Shown: piece by piece, positions 24,344 through 34,128 of the stretch
Numbering within the stretch: position 1 is the first letter of the stretch
Layout: the number at the start of each line of letters is the position of its first letter
Assembly: GCF_039537705.1 (NCBI RefSeq)
Contig: NZ_BAABBA010000016.1
Location: 34,135 to 98,134, forward strand
Length of the DNA: 64,000 nucleotides
Source of the DNA: Georgenia daeguensis
GTDB lineage: Bacteria; Actinomycetota; Actinomycetes; Actinomycetales; Actinomycetaceae
Direction: 5' to 3'
The notes under the pieces: model-generated
Seen by the model: only the letters and a program-made list of their open reading frames with translations
What the model was told of the DNA's origin: nothing
The model's database searches: none
Made by a program: the position numbers and the translations under genes

Positions 24344-25102
24344 TCAGCGCGGTGCCATGCGCAGGGCGCCGTCCATGCGGACAGTCTCGCCGTTGAGGTA
24401 GTCGTGGTCGACGATCGCGAGCACGAGCTTCGCGTACTCGTCGGGCCGTGCGAGCCGCTGCGGGAACGGCACGCCGGCGGCCAGCCGGGCGCGGAACTCC
24501 TCGTCGATCTGCCCCATCATCGGGGTGTCCACGAGCCCCGGGGCGATGGTGCAGACCCGGATGCCGTGCTGCGCGAGGTCCCGCGCGGCGGGCAGCGTCA
24601 GGCCGACGACGCCGCCCTTGGAGGCCGCGTACGCCACCTGGCCGACCTGCCCCTCGAAGGCCGCCACCGACGCGGTGCTCATGATGACGCCGCGCTGACC
24701 CGCGCCATCGGGCTCCGTGGCGGCGATCCGCTCGGCCGCGAGGGCGAGCAGGTGGAACGTGCCCACGAGGTTGACGGCGACGACCCTGGCGAACAGGGCG
24801 GGGTCGTGGACCCCCTGCTTCCCGAGCAGCCGGGCGGCCGGGGCGATGCCGGCGCAGCTCACCGCGACCCGCAGCGGCGCCGGGCCGTCCGCGGCAGTGG
24901 CGACGGCGGCGGCGAGCTCCTCGTGGTCGGTCACGTCCGCCGCCAGGTACTCCACGCCGTCGCGCAGCGTGGCCCGCTCGAGCGCGGCGGGCAGATCGAC
25001 GGCGAACACGGCGGCTCCGCCCTCGGCCAGGGCGGCCACGGTGGCGGCCCCCATCCCGGAGGCCCCGCCGGTGACGACGGCGGCACAACCCTGCAGTTCC
25101 AT
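24344..25102 (-). CDS. Short-chain dehydrogenase, 3-hydroxyacyl-CoA dehydrogenase (type 10 HSD-like)
   Basis: A 252-residue SDR. Start at ATG 25102 behind AAGGAG; the frame extends upstream but homology begins at MELQGCAAVVTGGASGMGAA. The cofactor motif TGGASGMG, NAG-equivalent SCAGIAP, catalytic Ser in STASVAAFEG, and Tyr-Lys in VAYAASKGG are complete. The C-terminal DYLNGETVRMDGALRMAPR is typical of the HSD17B10-like 3-hydroxyacyl-CoA dehydrogenases. With the acyl-CoA dehydrogenase just downstream it forms a two-gene operon for branched or short acyl-CoA oxidation. Confidence 0.92.
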   Translation of the reverse strand: MELQGCAAVVTGGASGMGAATVAALAEGGAAVFAVDLPAALERATLRDGVEYLAADVTDHEELAAAVATAADGPAPLRVAVSCAGIAPAARLLGKQGVHDPALFARVVAVNLVGTFHLLALAAERIAATEPDGAGQRGVIMSTASVAAFEGQVGQVAYAASKGGVVGLTLPAARDLAQHGIRVCTIAPGLVDTPMMGQIDEEFRARLAAGVPFPQRLARPDEYAKLVLAIVDHDYLNGETVRMDGALRMAPR

Positions 25103-25365
25103 CCCTTGACGCTCCTTCGCATCACGTGCCGGGGGATCGCCCCGCACGCCGGTTCGGGCACGGCGTCGGGGCGGGAGCTTGTCGTCCCCGGTTCGTGGCC
25201 TGGCCCCGTCGCCGTCCCCCACCGTACCCGGGACCGCCCACGCCCGATATGGGTATGTTCCGACGACCGTCGCGGCCCACGGGCGCGCGGCCGCGCCGTC
25301 GGCCGGAACCCTTGCCGGGCCAGGCGGACCTCCGTAGCGTGGTCCGCACGACGGAAGGGACGACG

Positions 25366-25728
25366 ATGTCCGGAGAGCTGGCCTTTTTCGAGCTCGGCGT
25401 CGGAGACGCCGCCCGGGGCCGGAGGTTCTACGAGTCGCTGTTCGGCTGGACGTTCTCGCCCGGCCCCTCAGGCGGTGACGGCGGCCTGATCACCACGCCC
25501 GACGTGCCGGGCGGCATCCACGGCGGCGACGCGGGCGCCTCCCCGTACCTGTTCTTCAGGGTGGACGACATCGACGTGGCCGTCGGGAGGGTCCGTGATC
25601 TCGGCGGGTCGGTGGACGGCACCGACCTCGAGGGGGACGAGGAGGTGCGCGGCACGTACGGCCGCTTCGTGCTGTGCCGGGACGACCAGGGCTCACCGTT
25701 CGGGCTCTACCAGGAGCCGGCCGGCTAG
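25366..25728 (+). CDS. VOC-family (glyoxalase-like) protein
   Basis: A 120-residue single VOC module beginning at ATG 25366 behind GGAAGGG. It reads ELAFFELGVGDAARGRRFYESLFGW, then YLFFRVDDIDVAVGRVRDLGG and a metal-site-like C-terminus FVLCRDDQGSPFGLYQ. VOC proteins include glyoxalases, dioxygenases and drug-binding proteins; nothing narrows this one. A TAGCGT -10-like box at 25335-25340 lies 26 bases before the start. The 263-base gap before it, shared with the SDR gene, contains no further gene. Confidence 0.85.
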   Translation: MSGELAFFELGVGDAARGRRFYESLFGWTFSPGPSGGDGGLITTPDVPGGIHGGDAGASPYLFFRVDDIDVAVGRVRDLGGSVDGTDLEGDEEVRGTYGRFVLCRDDQGSPFGLYQEPAG

Positions 25729-25753
25729 TCACCCGTGGGGAGGGGACGGAGCC

Positions 25754-27127
25754 ATGACCCGAGAGCCGTACGCGGACCGCCGTGAGGCGGGGTGGGTGCT
25801 CGCGGACCTGCTGGGGGACTACGCCGGGCGGGACGACGTCGTCGTGCTCGGGTTGCCCCGCGGCGGCGTCCCCGTGGCCGCGATCGTCGCCCGGGCGCTC
25901 GGGGCGCCGCTCGACGTGGTGGTGGTGCGCAAGCTCGGCGTGCCCGGGCAGCCGGAGCTCGCCATGGGTGCGATCACCGGGGTCGGGGAGTCCATCGTGG
26001 TGGTGCGCAACGAGACCGTCCTCGCGCACACCGGTGTCGGCGAGGAGGCCTTCCACCGGGTCCTCACCGCCGAGACGGCCGAGCTCCACCGCCGCGAGAA
26101 GCTCTACCGCGGTGACCGCCCGCGGCTGCAGGTGCGCGGCAGGACCGCCCTGATCGTCGACGACGGGCTCGCCACCGGTTCCTCGGTGCGTGCCGCCATC
26201 GCCGCGCTCCGCCGCGAGGAGCCGGCACGGCTGGTGGTCGGGGTGCCGGTCGGGTCGGCGTCCAGTTGCGCGCTGGTCGCCCGGGAGGCGGACGAGGTGG
26301 TCTGCGCCTGGGCGCCCGAGCCGTTCTACGGGGTCGGGCAGGGGTACTACGACTTCTCCCAGACCTCGGACGCCGAGGTGCGGGACGCCCTGGCCGTCGG
26401 GCGTCCGGCGGACGGGGGCGGTGCCCGCGAGGATGCGGGCGGCCGCGCCCGGGGGGAGGCGGGCGGCGGCACCCACGAGGAGGCGGTCCGGATCCCGGTG
26501 GGCGCGGCCGCGCTCGACGCCGACCTCGCCGTCCCCGCGCACGCGCGCTCCGTCGTGGTCTTCGCCCACGGCTCGGGCAGCGGGCGCCGCAGCCCCCGCA
26601 ACCGCTACGTCGCGGAGGCGCTGCGCGGCGCCGGTCACGCGACGCTGCTGATGGACCTGCTGACGCAGGAGGAGGAACAGGTCGACCTGCGCACCCGGGA
26701 GCTCCGGTTCGACATCGGGCTGCTGGCCACGCGCCTGGCCGCGGCGGTGGACTGGTGGACGGCGCGGCACGGCGGCGACCTGCCCGTCGTCACCTTCGGG
26801 GCGAGCACCGGCGCGGCGGCGGCGCTGATCGCGGCAGCGGAGCGCCCGGCCGTCGTCGGCGTCGTCTCCCGCGGCGGGCGGCCGGATCTGGCCGGCGAGG
26901 CGCTCGGCCGCGTCCGGGTGCCCGTGCTGCTGGTGGTCGGTGGAGAGGACCGCCAGGTGCTCGAGCTCAACCGGCAGGCGGCCGCCGCGCTGGGCGGCCC
27001 GGTGGAGATCGCCGTCGTCCCCGGTGCGACGCACCTGTTCGAGGAGCCCGGGACCCTGGACGAGGTGATCCGGCTGACCGTCGCGGCCCTGGACCGGTGG
27101 CTCGGGCGGACGACCGGCGTAACCTGA
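25754..27127 (+). CDS. Fusion: phosphoribosyltransferase plus dienelactone-hydrolase-like alpha/beta hydrolase
   Basis: A 457-residue two-domain protein. Residues 1-210 are a type I phosphoribosyltransferase with VVVLGLPRGGVPVAA and the PRPP loop ALIVDDGLATGSS. A Gly/Glu-rich linker (about 215-245) leads to an alpha/beta hydrolase with VVFAHGSGSGRRSPRN, nucleophile Ser in TFGASTGAAAA, VGGEDRQVLE and His in PGATHLFEEPG. This exact architecture is known from actinobacteria, including mycobacterial Rv0571c, where its reaction is not settled. ATG start at 25754, 23 bases after the VOC gene. Confidence 0.9.
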   Translation: MTREPYADRREAGWVLADLLGDYAGRDDVVVLGLPRGGVPVAAIVARALGAPLDVVVVRKLGVPGQPELAMGAITGVGESIVVVRNETVLAHTGVGEEAFHRVLTAETAELHRREKLYRGDRPRLQVRGRTALIVDDGLATGSSVRAAIAALRREEPARLVVGVPVGSASSCALVAREADEVVCAWAPEPFYGVGQGYYDFSQTSDAEVRDALAVGRPADGGGAREDAGGRARGEAGGGTHEEAVRIPVGAAALDADLAVPAHARSVVVFAHGSGSGRRSPRNRYVAEALRGAGHATLLMDLLTQEEEQVDLRTRELRFDIGLLATRLAAAVDWWTARHGGDLPVVTFGASTGAAAALIAAAERPAVVGVVSRGGRPDLAGEALGRVRVPVLLVVGGEDRQVLELNRQAAAALGGPVEIAVVPGATHLFEEPGTLDEVIRLTVAALDRWLGRTTGVT

Positions 27128-27198
27128 GGGCGACCGTTCCGGCGCCCGGACGGATGGGCATCCCGGCGTCCGGACGCAGGCCGCCGCGAGGAGCGGGG

Positions 27199-28842
27199 AT
27201 GGGCGTCGAGCAGCTCGCCGACCGGGGACGTGCCGCCGTCGTGCGTCAGGACTGGTCCGCCGCCTACAAGGATCTCTCGGCCGCCGAGGGCGCGGGGGCC
27301 CTGACCGGCCGGGGGCTGCGCGACCTCGGCATCGCCGCCTGGGCGCTCGGCGGCGACGACGAGGGATGTCGGTACCTGGGGGAGGCCTACCGGGCGTTCC
27401 GCGACGCCGGCCTGCCGGAGGACGCGGGCAGATGCGCGTTCTGGGCGGGGATGAACTTCGTCTACCGCGGCCACCACGCCGAGGGGAGCGGCTGGTTCGG
27501 GCGGCTGCAGCGGCTCGTGCCCGCGTCCGGCGAGGGCGTCCTGGCGGGATACCTCCGGGTGGCCGGCGCTCTCGGAGCGCTGTACGCCGGGCGGGCGGAG
27601 GAGGCGCTGGAGGGGTTCACCGCGGCCCACACGACCGGCGAGCTCGAGCACGAGGCGGACCTGGCGGCGCTCGGCCTGATGGGCCGGGGGCAGGCCCTGG
27701 TCCTGCTGGGACGGGCGGCCGAGGGGGTTGCCGCGCTCGACGAGGTGATGCTCGCGGTGACCGGCGGGGAGGTCTCGGACATCCCGACGGGGATCACCTA
27801 CTGCACCGTCATCTGGGTGTGCCAGGCGCGGTTCGACCTGCGGCGGGCGGAGGAGTGGACGGCGGCCCTGAGCCGCTGGTGCGACCGGCAGCCCGACCTG
27901 GTGCCCTTCCGCGGAGAGTGCCTCGTCCACCGGTCACGGGTGCTGCAGCACCAGGGGGACTGGCCAGGGGCGCGCGCCGAGGCGGATCGGGCGGTGCGGC
28001 GGCTCACCGAGCCCGAGGAGCAGCCTGCCCTGGGCATGGCGTTCTACCAGCTCGCTGAGCTGCGGCGGCTGTGCGGTGATCTCGACGAGGCGCGGGAGTC
28101 CTACCGCCGGGCCCACGAGCACGGGCAGGACCCACAGCCCGGCCTGGCGCTCCTGCACCTGGCCGAGGGGGACGCCGGGACGGCCGCCGCCGCGCTGCGC
28201 CGGGCGCTGGAGGAGGCGGCGGACCCGCTCGCCCGGTGCCTGCTGCTGCCGGCCTGCGTCGAGGTGTTCCTCGAGGCCCGCGACGTCGACGCCGCGGACC
28301 GGGCGGCCGCGGAGCTCGGCCGGCACGCGGCGGACGGCGCGAGCCCACCCTGGCTGGCCGCGCTCGCGGCACGGGCGCGCGGCGCCGTGCTGCTGGGACG
28401 GGGCGAGCCCGCGGCCGCGGCGGCCGAGCTCCGCCGCGCCGTCGGCCTCTGGCGGGACGTGCGGGCGCCGTACGAGGAGGCGACGACGCGCCTGCTGCTC
28501 GCGCGCGCCCGACGGGCCGCGGGTGACGAGGAGGCGGCCGGCCTGGACCTGGAGGCGGCCCGGACCGTGCTGGCACGGCTCGGCGCCCGGCCCGACCTGG
28601 CTCGGGCCGAGAGGCCCGGCGGCCCGCAGGCGGCGGCCGGCAGCGCGGCCGGCGGGCTCACGGCGCGCGAGGTCGAGGTGCTCCGGCTGGTCGCGACCGG
28701 GCGGACCAACCGTGCGATCGCACGCGAGCTGCATCTCAGCGAGAAGACCGTCGCCCGGCACCTGAGCAACATCTTCACGAAGCTGGACGTGCCGTCCCGG
28801 GCCGCGGCCACCGCCTACGCCTACGAGCGACACCTCGTCTGA
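27199..28842 (+). CDS. LuxR-family regulator with TPR-like helical repeats
   Basis: A 547-residue protein. Start ATG 27199 follows GAGGAG (27187-27192). Most of the length is Ala/Leu/Arg-rich helical hairpins resembling tetratricopeptide repeats, without the ATPase domain seen in LAL-type regulators. The last 65 residues are a LuxR DNA-binding domain: GGLTAREVEVLRLVATGRTN, RAIARELHLSEKTVARHLSN and IFTKLDVPSRAAATAYAYE. It may act as a cytosolic regulator whose repeats bind a partner. It follows the PRTase/hydrolase gene by 71 bases; targets unknown. Confidence 0.88.
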   Translation: MGVEQLADRGRAAVVRQDWSAAYKDLSAAEGAGALTGRGLRDLGIAAWALGGDDEGCRYLGEAYRAFRDAGLPEDAGRCAFWAGMNFVYRGHHAEGSGWFGRLQRLVPASGEGVLAGYLRVAGALGALYAGRAEEALEGFTAAHTTGELEHEADLAALGLMGRGQALVLLGRAAEGVAALDEVMLAVTGGEVSDIPTGITYCTVIWVCQARFDLRRAEEWTAALSRWCDRQPDLVPFRGECLVHRSRVLQHQGDWPGARAEADRAVRRLTEPEEQPALGMAFYQLAELRRLCGDLDEARESYRRAHEHGQDPQPGLALLHLAEGDAGTAAAALRRALEEAADPLARCLLLPACVEVFLEARDVDAADRAAAELGRHAADGASPPWLAALAARARGAVLLGRGEPAAAAAELRRAVGLWRDVRAPYEEATTRLLLARARRAAGDEEAAGLDLEAARTVLARLGARPDLARAERPGGPQAAAGSAAGGLTAREVEVLRLVATGRTNRAIARELHLSEKTVARHLSNIFTKLDVPSRAAATAYAYERHLV

Positions 28843-28971
28843 GCCGGCCGCCCACGCGTCGCAGGCCGGGCGCGCGCCGGCGGTCGTGGGTGCTACTACT
28901 CATGCGGGCCGGACCGCGGTGGACCGATCGGCCGATGTGGGCGGCGTGCCGCGGCGCCTAGCGTCCCGCTC

Positions 28972-29337
28972 ATGGACGTCCCGCTCGTCGCCGGCTCGGT
29001 CTCCACCGCGATCTTCGCGGCGAGCATGCTGCCGATGGTCCTCAAGGCGGCACGGACGAAGGACCTCGGGTCCTACAGCCTGGGCAACATCGCGCTGATC
29101 AATCTGGGCAACGTCGTCCACACCCTGTACGTCCTGACCCTGCCGGCCGGGCCGGTGTGGGTGCTGCACGGCCTCTACCTGGTCAGCTCGGCCCTCATGC
29201 TGCTGTGGTGCCTGAGGTACCGTAGCGGCGCGCCGGGTGCTCCGAGGCGGCTACCGGCTCTCCACCTGCGGCCCGGTGACCGGGAAGATCACGCGGGTGC
29301 GCCAGGTGGCGGGGTCCGGGTCGGACTCCGGGCCTGA
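28972..29337 (+). CDS. PQ-loop / SemiSWEET-like small membrane protein
   Basis: A 121-residue protein with three predicted membrane helices in its first 82 residues, including MLPMVLKAARTKDLGSYSLG, a PQ-loop-type bend after helix 1, and VWVLHGLYLVSSALMLLWCL. Such three-helix bundles pair to form SemiSWEET-type sugar or small-solute carriers. The last 40 residues are polar and overlap antisense with the end of the neighbouring GyrI-like gene by 87 bases, so the functional stop may reflect a frame extension. A TAGCGT box at 28959-28964 sits seven bases before the ATG, suggesting a leaderless message. Confidence 0.7.
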   Translation: MDVPLVAGSVSTAIFAASMLPMVLKAARTKDLGSYSLGNIALINLGNVVHTLYVLTLPAGPVWVLHGLYLVSSALMLLWCLRYRSGAPGAPRRLPALHLRPGDREDHAGAPGGGVRVGLRA

Positions 29338-29730
29338 CTCGTAGATCTCCCAGGACTGGTCCAACGGCTTGAGGTCGTGCTCGCCCATCCACCGTTCGAC
29401 GGCCTCGTAGGTCTGCCGGAGCGAGTCGTACGCGCCCTCGTGGACGGCCTCGACGGCCCGCACGGCCGGCAGGGTCTCGCCCACGACGTCGCCGGACCCG
29501 TCGAACGGCTGCGTGACCGGGAAGCCGACCTCGACGTCGACGGTCTCGCCGACCCCGCCGCGGTAGCGCGCGTACGGCGCGCCCGCGGGGGCGACCCCCG
29601 CCGACCGCAGCGCCTGGAGCACCTCCGTGAAGCGCGTGTCGAAGATGGTGGTGATCTCGTCCATGCGGATCCGCTGGCGCACGCCCGCCACGGACTGCTC
29701 CTGGAGCTCGATGAGGTGGATGTCGCCCAT
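29251..29730 (-). CDS. GyrI-like / AraC effector-binding domain protein
   Basis: A stand-alone small-molecule-binding domain of 159 residues: IHLIELQEQSVAGVRQRI, YARYRGGVGETVDVEVGFPV, AVEAVHEGAYDSLRQTYEAV and IYESGPESDPDPATWRTRV. This is the SOUL/GyrI fold used by BmrR-like and AraC regulators for ligand binding, here without DNA-binding part. The start is taken as ATG 29730, six bases after GAAGGAG; ATG 29736 touches the ribosome site. Its 3' end overlaps that of the PQ-loop gene on the other strand. Confidence 0.85.
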   Translation of the reverse strand: MGDIHLIELQEQSVAGVRQRIRMDEITTIFDTRFTEVLQALRSAGVAPAGAPYARYRGGVGETVDVEVGFPVTQPFDGSGDVVGETLPAVRAVEAVHEGAYDSLRQTYEAVERWMGEHDLKPLDQSWEIYESGPESDPDPATWRTRVIFPVTGPQVESR

Positions 29731-29802
29731 GATCATCTCCTTCGTCCTTGACCCGATGGTGCCGTGCCCGCGGCCCGCGGTCCAGGGCGGATGGTCCCGG
29801 CG

Positions 29803-30855
<1,053 letters not shown>

Positions 30856-30995
30856 GGCGAGCATCATGCCCGACGGCGGAGGGGGCAATTCCCTTGGCGG
30901 CGCGCCCCGCTCCCGCCACACTTGCCCGACACGTCTCACCGGGCGGGCGCCCCACAGGTCACACCGGGCCCGCGAGGAGGAGGGAGGGGAGGGGC

Positions 30996-31595
30996 ATGAC
31001 CCAGGAGGAGCTGCTCCTGCCCGACGCCGCGGCCTGGCGCGCCTGGCTCGAGGAGCACCACGACTCCAGCGACGGGGTGTGGCTGGTGATCGGGAAGAAG
31101 GGCGGGGCGACGACGGCGCTGACCTACGAGGCGGCGGTGCTCGAGGCCCTGTGCTTCGGCTGGATCGACGGCCAGACCCGGCGGCGCGACGAGGGCACGT
31201 TCGCCCAGCGGCTCACCCCGCGGCGTCCACGGAGTCCGTGGTCGGCCAGCAACGTCAGGCGGGTGGCCCAGCTCGAGGCGGAGGGCCGGATGACGGAGGC
31301 GGGGCGTGCCGCCGTCCGCGCCGCCCAGGCGGACGGCCGCTGGGACCGGGCGTACGTCGGGCAGGCGGACGCCGAGCCGCCCGCGGACCTGCTCGCGGCG
31401 CTGAATGCCGAGCCGCGGGCCCGGGCGATGTTCGACCTCCTGACGAGGTCGAACCGCTTCGCCGTCATCTACCGCGTCACCGAGGCGAAGCGGCCCGAGA
31501 CGCGGGCGCGCCGCATCGCCGGGTTCGTCGAGACGCTCGCCCGCGGCGAGTCCCCCTACCCCCAGAAGCGGCGGCTGGAGGACCCGCCCGCCTGA
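30996..31595 (+). CDS. YdeI/OmpD-associated family protein
   Basis: A 199-residue cytoplasmic protein. The start at ATG 30996 sits behind a long purine-rich GAGGAGGAGGGAGGGGAGG tract. It has the family blocks WRAWLEEHHDSSDGVWLVI, LEALCFGWIDGQTRRRDEGT and the C-terminal YRVTEAKRPETRARRIAGFV. Members of the YdeI group have been linked to stress and peptide resistance in some bacteria, but the biochemical role is unknown. Confidence 0.88.
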   Translation: MTQEELLLPDAAAWRAWLEEHHDSSDGVWLVIGKKGGATTALTYEAAVLEALCFGWIDGQTRRRDEGTFAQRLTPRRPRSPWSASNVRRVAQLEAEGRMTEAGRAAVRAAQADGRWDRAYVGQADAEPPADLLAALNAEPRARAMFDLLTRSNRFAVIYRVTEAKRPETRARRIAGFVETLARGESPYPQKRRLEDPPA

Positions 31596-31609
31596 CGACG
31601 CGAGGCGCG

Positions 31610-33208
31610 TCAGACGTTCAGGTCGCGCCGCCGGTAGCCCACCAGGCCGAGCACGAGCAGCCCCGCCGCGATCGCCGTGGTGACCAGCACCGGCGCCCAG
31701 CGCATGGTCTCGACCGGCAGCTGGGGGAGCTGGGCGAAGGGCGTCAGCTCGAGCAGCCACCCCGGCAGGTTCAGCAGGGCGCCGATCCAGGTGACGACGA
31801 GGGACCAGCCGACCACCAGCCAGGCCACCCAGCCGGCGTGCGGCAGCCAGCCGTGGAGCAGCACGCCCAGCCCGACCACCAGCCACACGCCCGGGGCCAG
31901 GGCCGCGGCGCCGGCGACGACGTCGGCCACCGGGCCCCACGTGCCATCGGTGGCCGCCTGGGGCGCCGCCAGCAGGGCCCCGCTTCCCAGCAGCAGCACG
32001 GTGGGGACCACCAGGGCGAGCACCAGGTGGGACGCCGCGAGGCCGGTGCGGCGCACGGCGGTCGAGAGCACCACCTCCGCCCGTCCGGCGGTCTCCTCCT
32101 GGTGCAGGCGGCCCAGCAGCTGCAGCCCGTGCGCCGCGACCACCAGCACCACGATGCTCAGCATGGCCACGTAGAAGCCCTCGGTGAGCTGCTCGGCGCC
32201 GGCGCCCATCCGCCGCAGGACGATCTCCAGGCGCGGGACGTCGCGGAACATCGTGGCGAAGCTGGGGGTCAGCGAGCCGATGGCCGCCGAGAAGATCACC
32301 AGCCCGACCGTCCAGCCGAGAACGGTGCCCCGTTGCAGCCGCCACGCCAGGCCCGCCGGGGAGGACAGCAGGGGGGTGGCGCGCGGCGGCCCCAGCCGGG
32401 CGGGCCAGAGCCCGGAGCCGTGGTCGCGGCGCGCCTCCAGCCGCACGGCCAGGGCCACCAGCACCGCGGTCAGGGCCGCCGGGAGGAGGAGGACCCACCA
32501 CCGCTCGCCGGCGTACGGCCGGGCCAGTGCCATCCACTCCACGGGCGAGAGCCACTGCAGGCGGCGCAGCGGGCTGTCCTCGGCGACGCCGTCGGCGACC
32601 GCCCGGAGCAGGTACGCCGCGCCGAGCACGGCCAGGGCGATCCCCCGCGCCGCGCGGGCCGATGCGGTCAGCTGCGCGGCCAGCGCGCCGACCCCGACGA
32701 ACACCGCCGCGGTCAGCGCCATCCCCAGCCCGAACGCGACGGACCCGGTCGGGTCGGTGCCCACGCCCACCATCCCCGCGGCGACCAGCAGCCCGAGGAG
32801 GACGCACGCCGCGAGCGTGACGAGGACCGCGGCGGCCAGCGGGGCGTGCCGTCCGACGACGCCGGAGCGGACCAGCTCCGTGCGGCCCTCCTCCTCGTCG
32901 GCGCGGGTGAGCCGGATCGTCCCGAGGACCGCCATCACGCCGGCGACGGTGGCCACGAAGGTGCCGACCCGCCACACGGTGAACCCGCCGGGCTCGACGA
33001 GCGAGAACGGCGGGCCGAGCATCGCCCGCATCGTCGGGTTGTTGGACAGCCCCTCGATGATGAAGCCGGCCTGCGCCGGGTCGGGGATCACCTGCTCGTA
33101 CGCCGCGGCCGTGGCGGGCACGACCACGAACAGCCCCAGCAGCCACACCGCCAGGAACCAGCGGTTGCGCCGGACCGCGAGCCGCACGAGCGAGCCGAGG
33201 CCGGTCAT
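31610..33208 (-). CDS. ABC-2-type exporter permease (antibiotic exporter-like)
   Basis: A 532-residue membrane protein with about twelve hydrophobic helices in two halves, each beginning with an extracellular-loop block: FIIEGLSNNPTMRAMLGPPF in the first half and SFATMFRDVPRLEIVLRRMG in the second. This duplicated ABC-2 arrangement is typical of actinobacterial exporters annotated as exporters of polyketide antibiotics (tetronasin-type). The start overlaps the ATPase stop by four bases (ATGA), so the two proteins form one transporter. Confidence 0.88.
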   Translation of the reverse strand: MTGLGSLVRLAVRRNRWFLAVWLLGLFVVVPATAAAYEQVIPDPAQAGFIIEGLSNNPTMRAMLGPPFSLVEPGGFTVWRVGTFVATVAGVMAVLGTIRLTRADEEEGRTELVRSGVVGRHAPLAAAVLVTLAACVLLGLLVAAGMVGVGTDPTGSVAFGLGMALTAAVFVGVGALAAQLTASARAARGIALAVLGAAYLLRAVADGVAEDSPLRRLQWLSPVEWMALARPYAGERWWVLLLPAALTAVLVALAVRLEARRDHGSGLWPARLGPPRATPLLSSPAGLAWRLQRGTVLGWTVGLVIFSAAIGSLTPSFATMFRDVPRLEIVLRRMGAGAEQLTEGFYVAMLSIVVLVVAAHGLQLLGRLHQEETAGRAEVVLSTAVRRTGLAASHLVLALVVPTVLLLGSGALLAAPQAATDGTWGPVADVVAGAAALAPGVWLVVGLGVLLHGWLPHAGWVAWLVVGWSLVVTWIGALLNLPGWLLELTPFAQLPQLPVETMRWAPVLVTTAIAAGLLVLGLVGYRRRDLNV

Positions 33209-34098
33209 CGCGTCGCCGGCGCGTCCTGGTAGTGGCGCAGGAACAGCTCCTCCAGCGTCGGCGGGCTCGTGGAGAGGCTCCCCACCCCGAGCGCCCCGAG
33301 CCGGGAGACCAGCCCGGCCAGCGCGACGTCGTCGACCTGGCACGCGAAGCGGCGGCCGTCGACGACGACGTCGTGCACGCCGGGGAGGTGCGTCAGCTCC
33401 TCCGGCACGGCGCCCGGCAGCTCCGCGACCACCTGGGTGCGGGTGAGGTGGCGCAGCTGCGTCAGCGTCCCGCTCTCCACCACCCGGCCGGCCCGGATGA
33501 TGCTGACCCGGTCGCACAGGTGCTCCACCTCGGAGAGGATGTGGCTGCTCAGAAGCACGGTGCAGCCGTCCCGCCGCTCCCGGATCACCTGACGGAACTG
33601 GGCGTCCATGAGCGGGTCCAGACCGGCGGTGGGCTCGTCGAGGAGCAGGAGCTCGACGTCGGAGGCCAGCGCCGCCACGAGCGCCACCTTCTGCCGGTTG
33701 CCCTTGGAGTAGGCGGCTCCGCGCTTGCGTGGGTCCAGCTCGAAACGGGCGATCAGCTCCTCGCGGCGCGCCGGGTCCAGCCCGCCGCGCAGCCGGCCCA
33801 GCAGGTCGATCACCTCGCCCCCGGTGAGGTTCGGCCACAGCGCGACGTCGCCCGGCACGTACGCCAGCCGACGGTGCAGCTCCGGCGCCTGCGACCAGGG
33901 GTCGCCCCCGAGCAGCCGGACCGAGCCGGCGTCGGCGCGCAGGAGCCCGAGCAGCACCCGGATGGCGGTGGACTTGCCGGCGCCGTTCGGGCCGAGGACG
34001 CCGTGCACCTCGCCCTCGGCGACGTCCAGGTCCAGGCCGTCGAGCGCGACGGTGGTGCCGAACCGCTTGACCACGTCCCGCATGGCGACCGCGCTCAT
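33205..34098 (-). CDS. ABC transporter ATP-binding protein
   Basis: A 297-residue ATPase: Walker A VLGPNGAGKSTAIRVLLG, Q loop near YVPGDVALWPNLTG, signature SKGNRQKVALVAAL (degenerate in place of LSGGQ, as common in this exporter subfamily), Walker B ELLLLDEPTAGLDP, and the H loop LLSSHILSEVEHLCD. The C-terminal 80 residues are the subfamily's extra domain. First gene of a two-gene operon with the ABC-2 permease; likely drug or lipid-like natural product efflux. Confidence 0.92.
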   Translation of the reverse strand: MSAVAMRDVVKRFGTTVALDGLDLDVAEGEVHGVLGPNGAGKSTAIRVLLGLLRADAGSVRLLGGDPWSQAPELHRRLAYVPGDVALWPNLTGGEVIDLLGRLRGGLDPARREELIARFELDPRKRGAAYSKGNRQKVALVAALASDVELLLLDEPTAGLDPLMDAQFRQVIRERRDGCTVLLSSHILSEVEHLCDRVSIIRAGRVVESGTLTQLRHLTRTQVVAELPGAVPEELTHLPGVHDVVVDGRRFACQVDDVALAGLVSRLGALGVGSLSTSPPTLEELFLRHYQDAPATR

Positions 34099-34128
34099 GG
34101 CGCCGACGCTACTCCCGGCGCACCGCCG

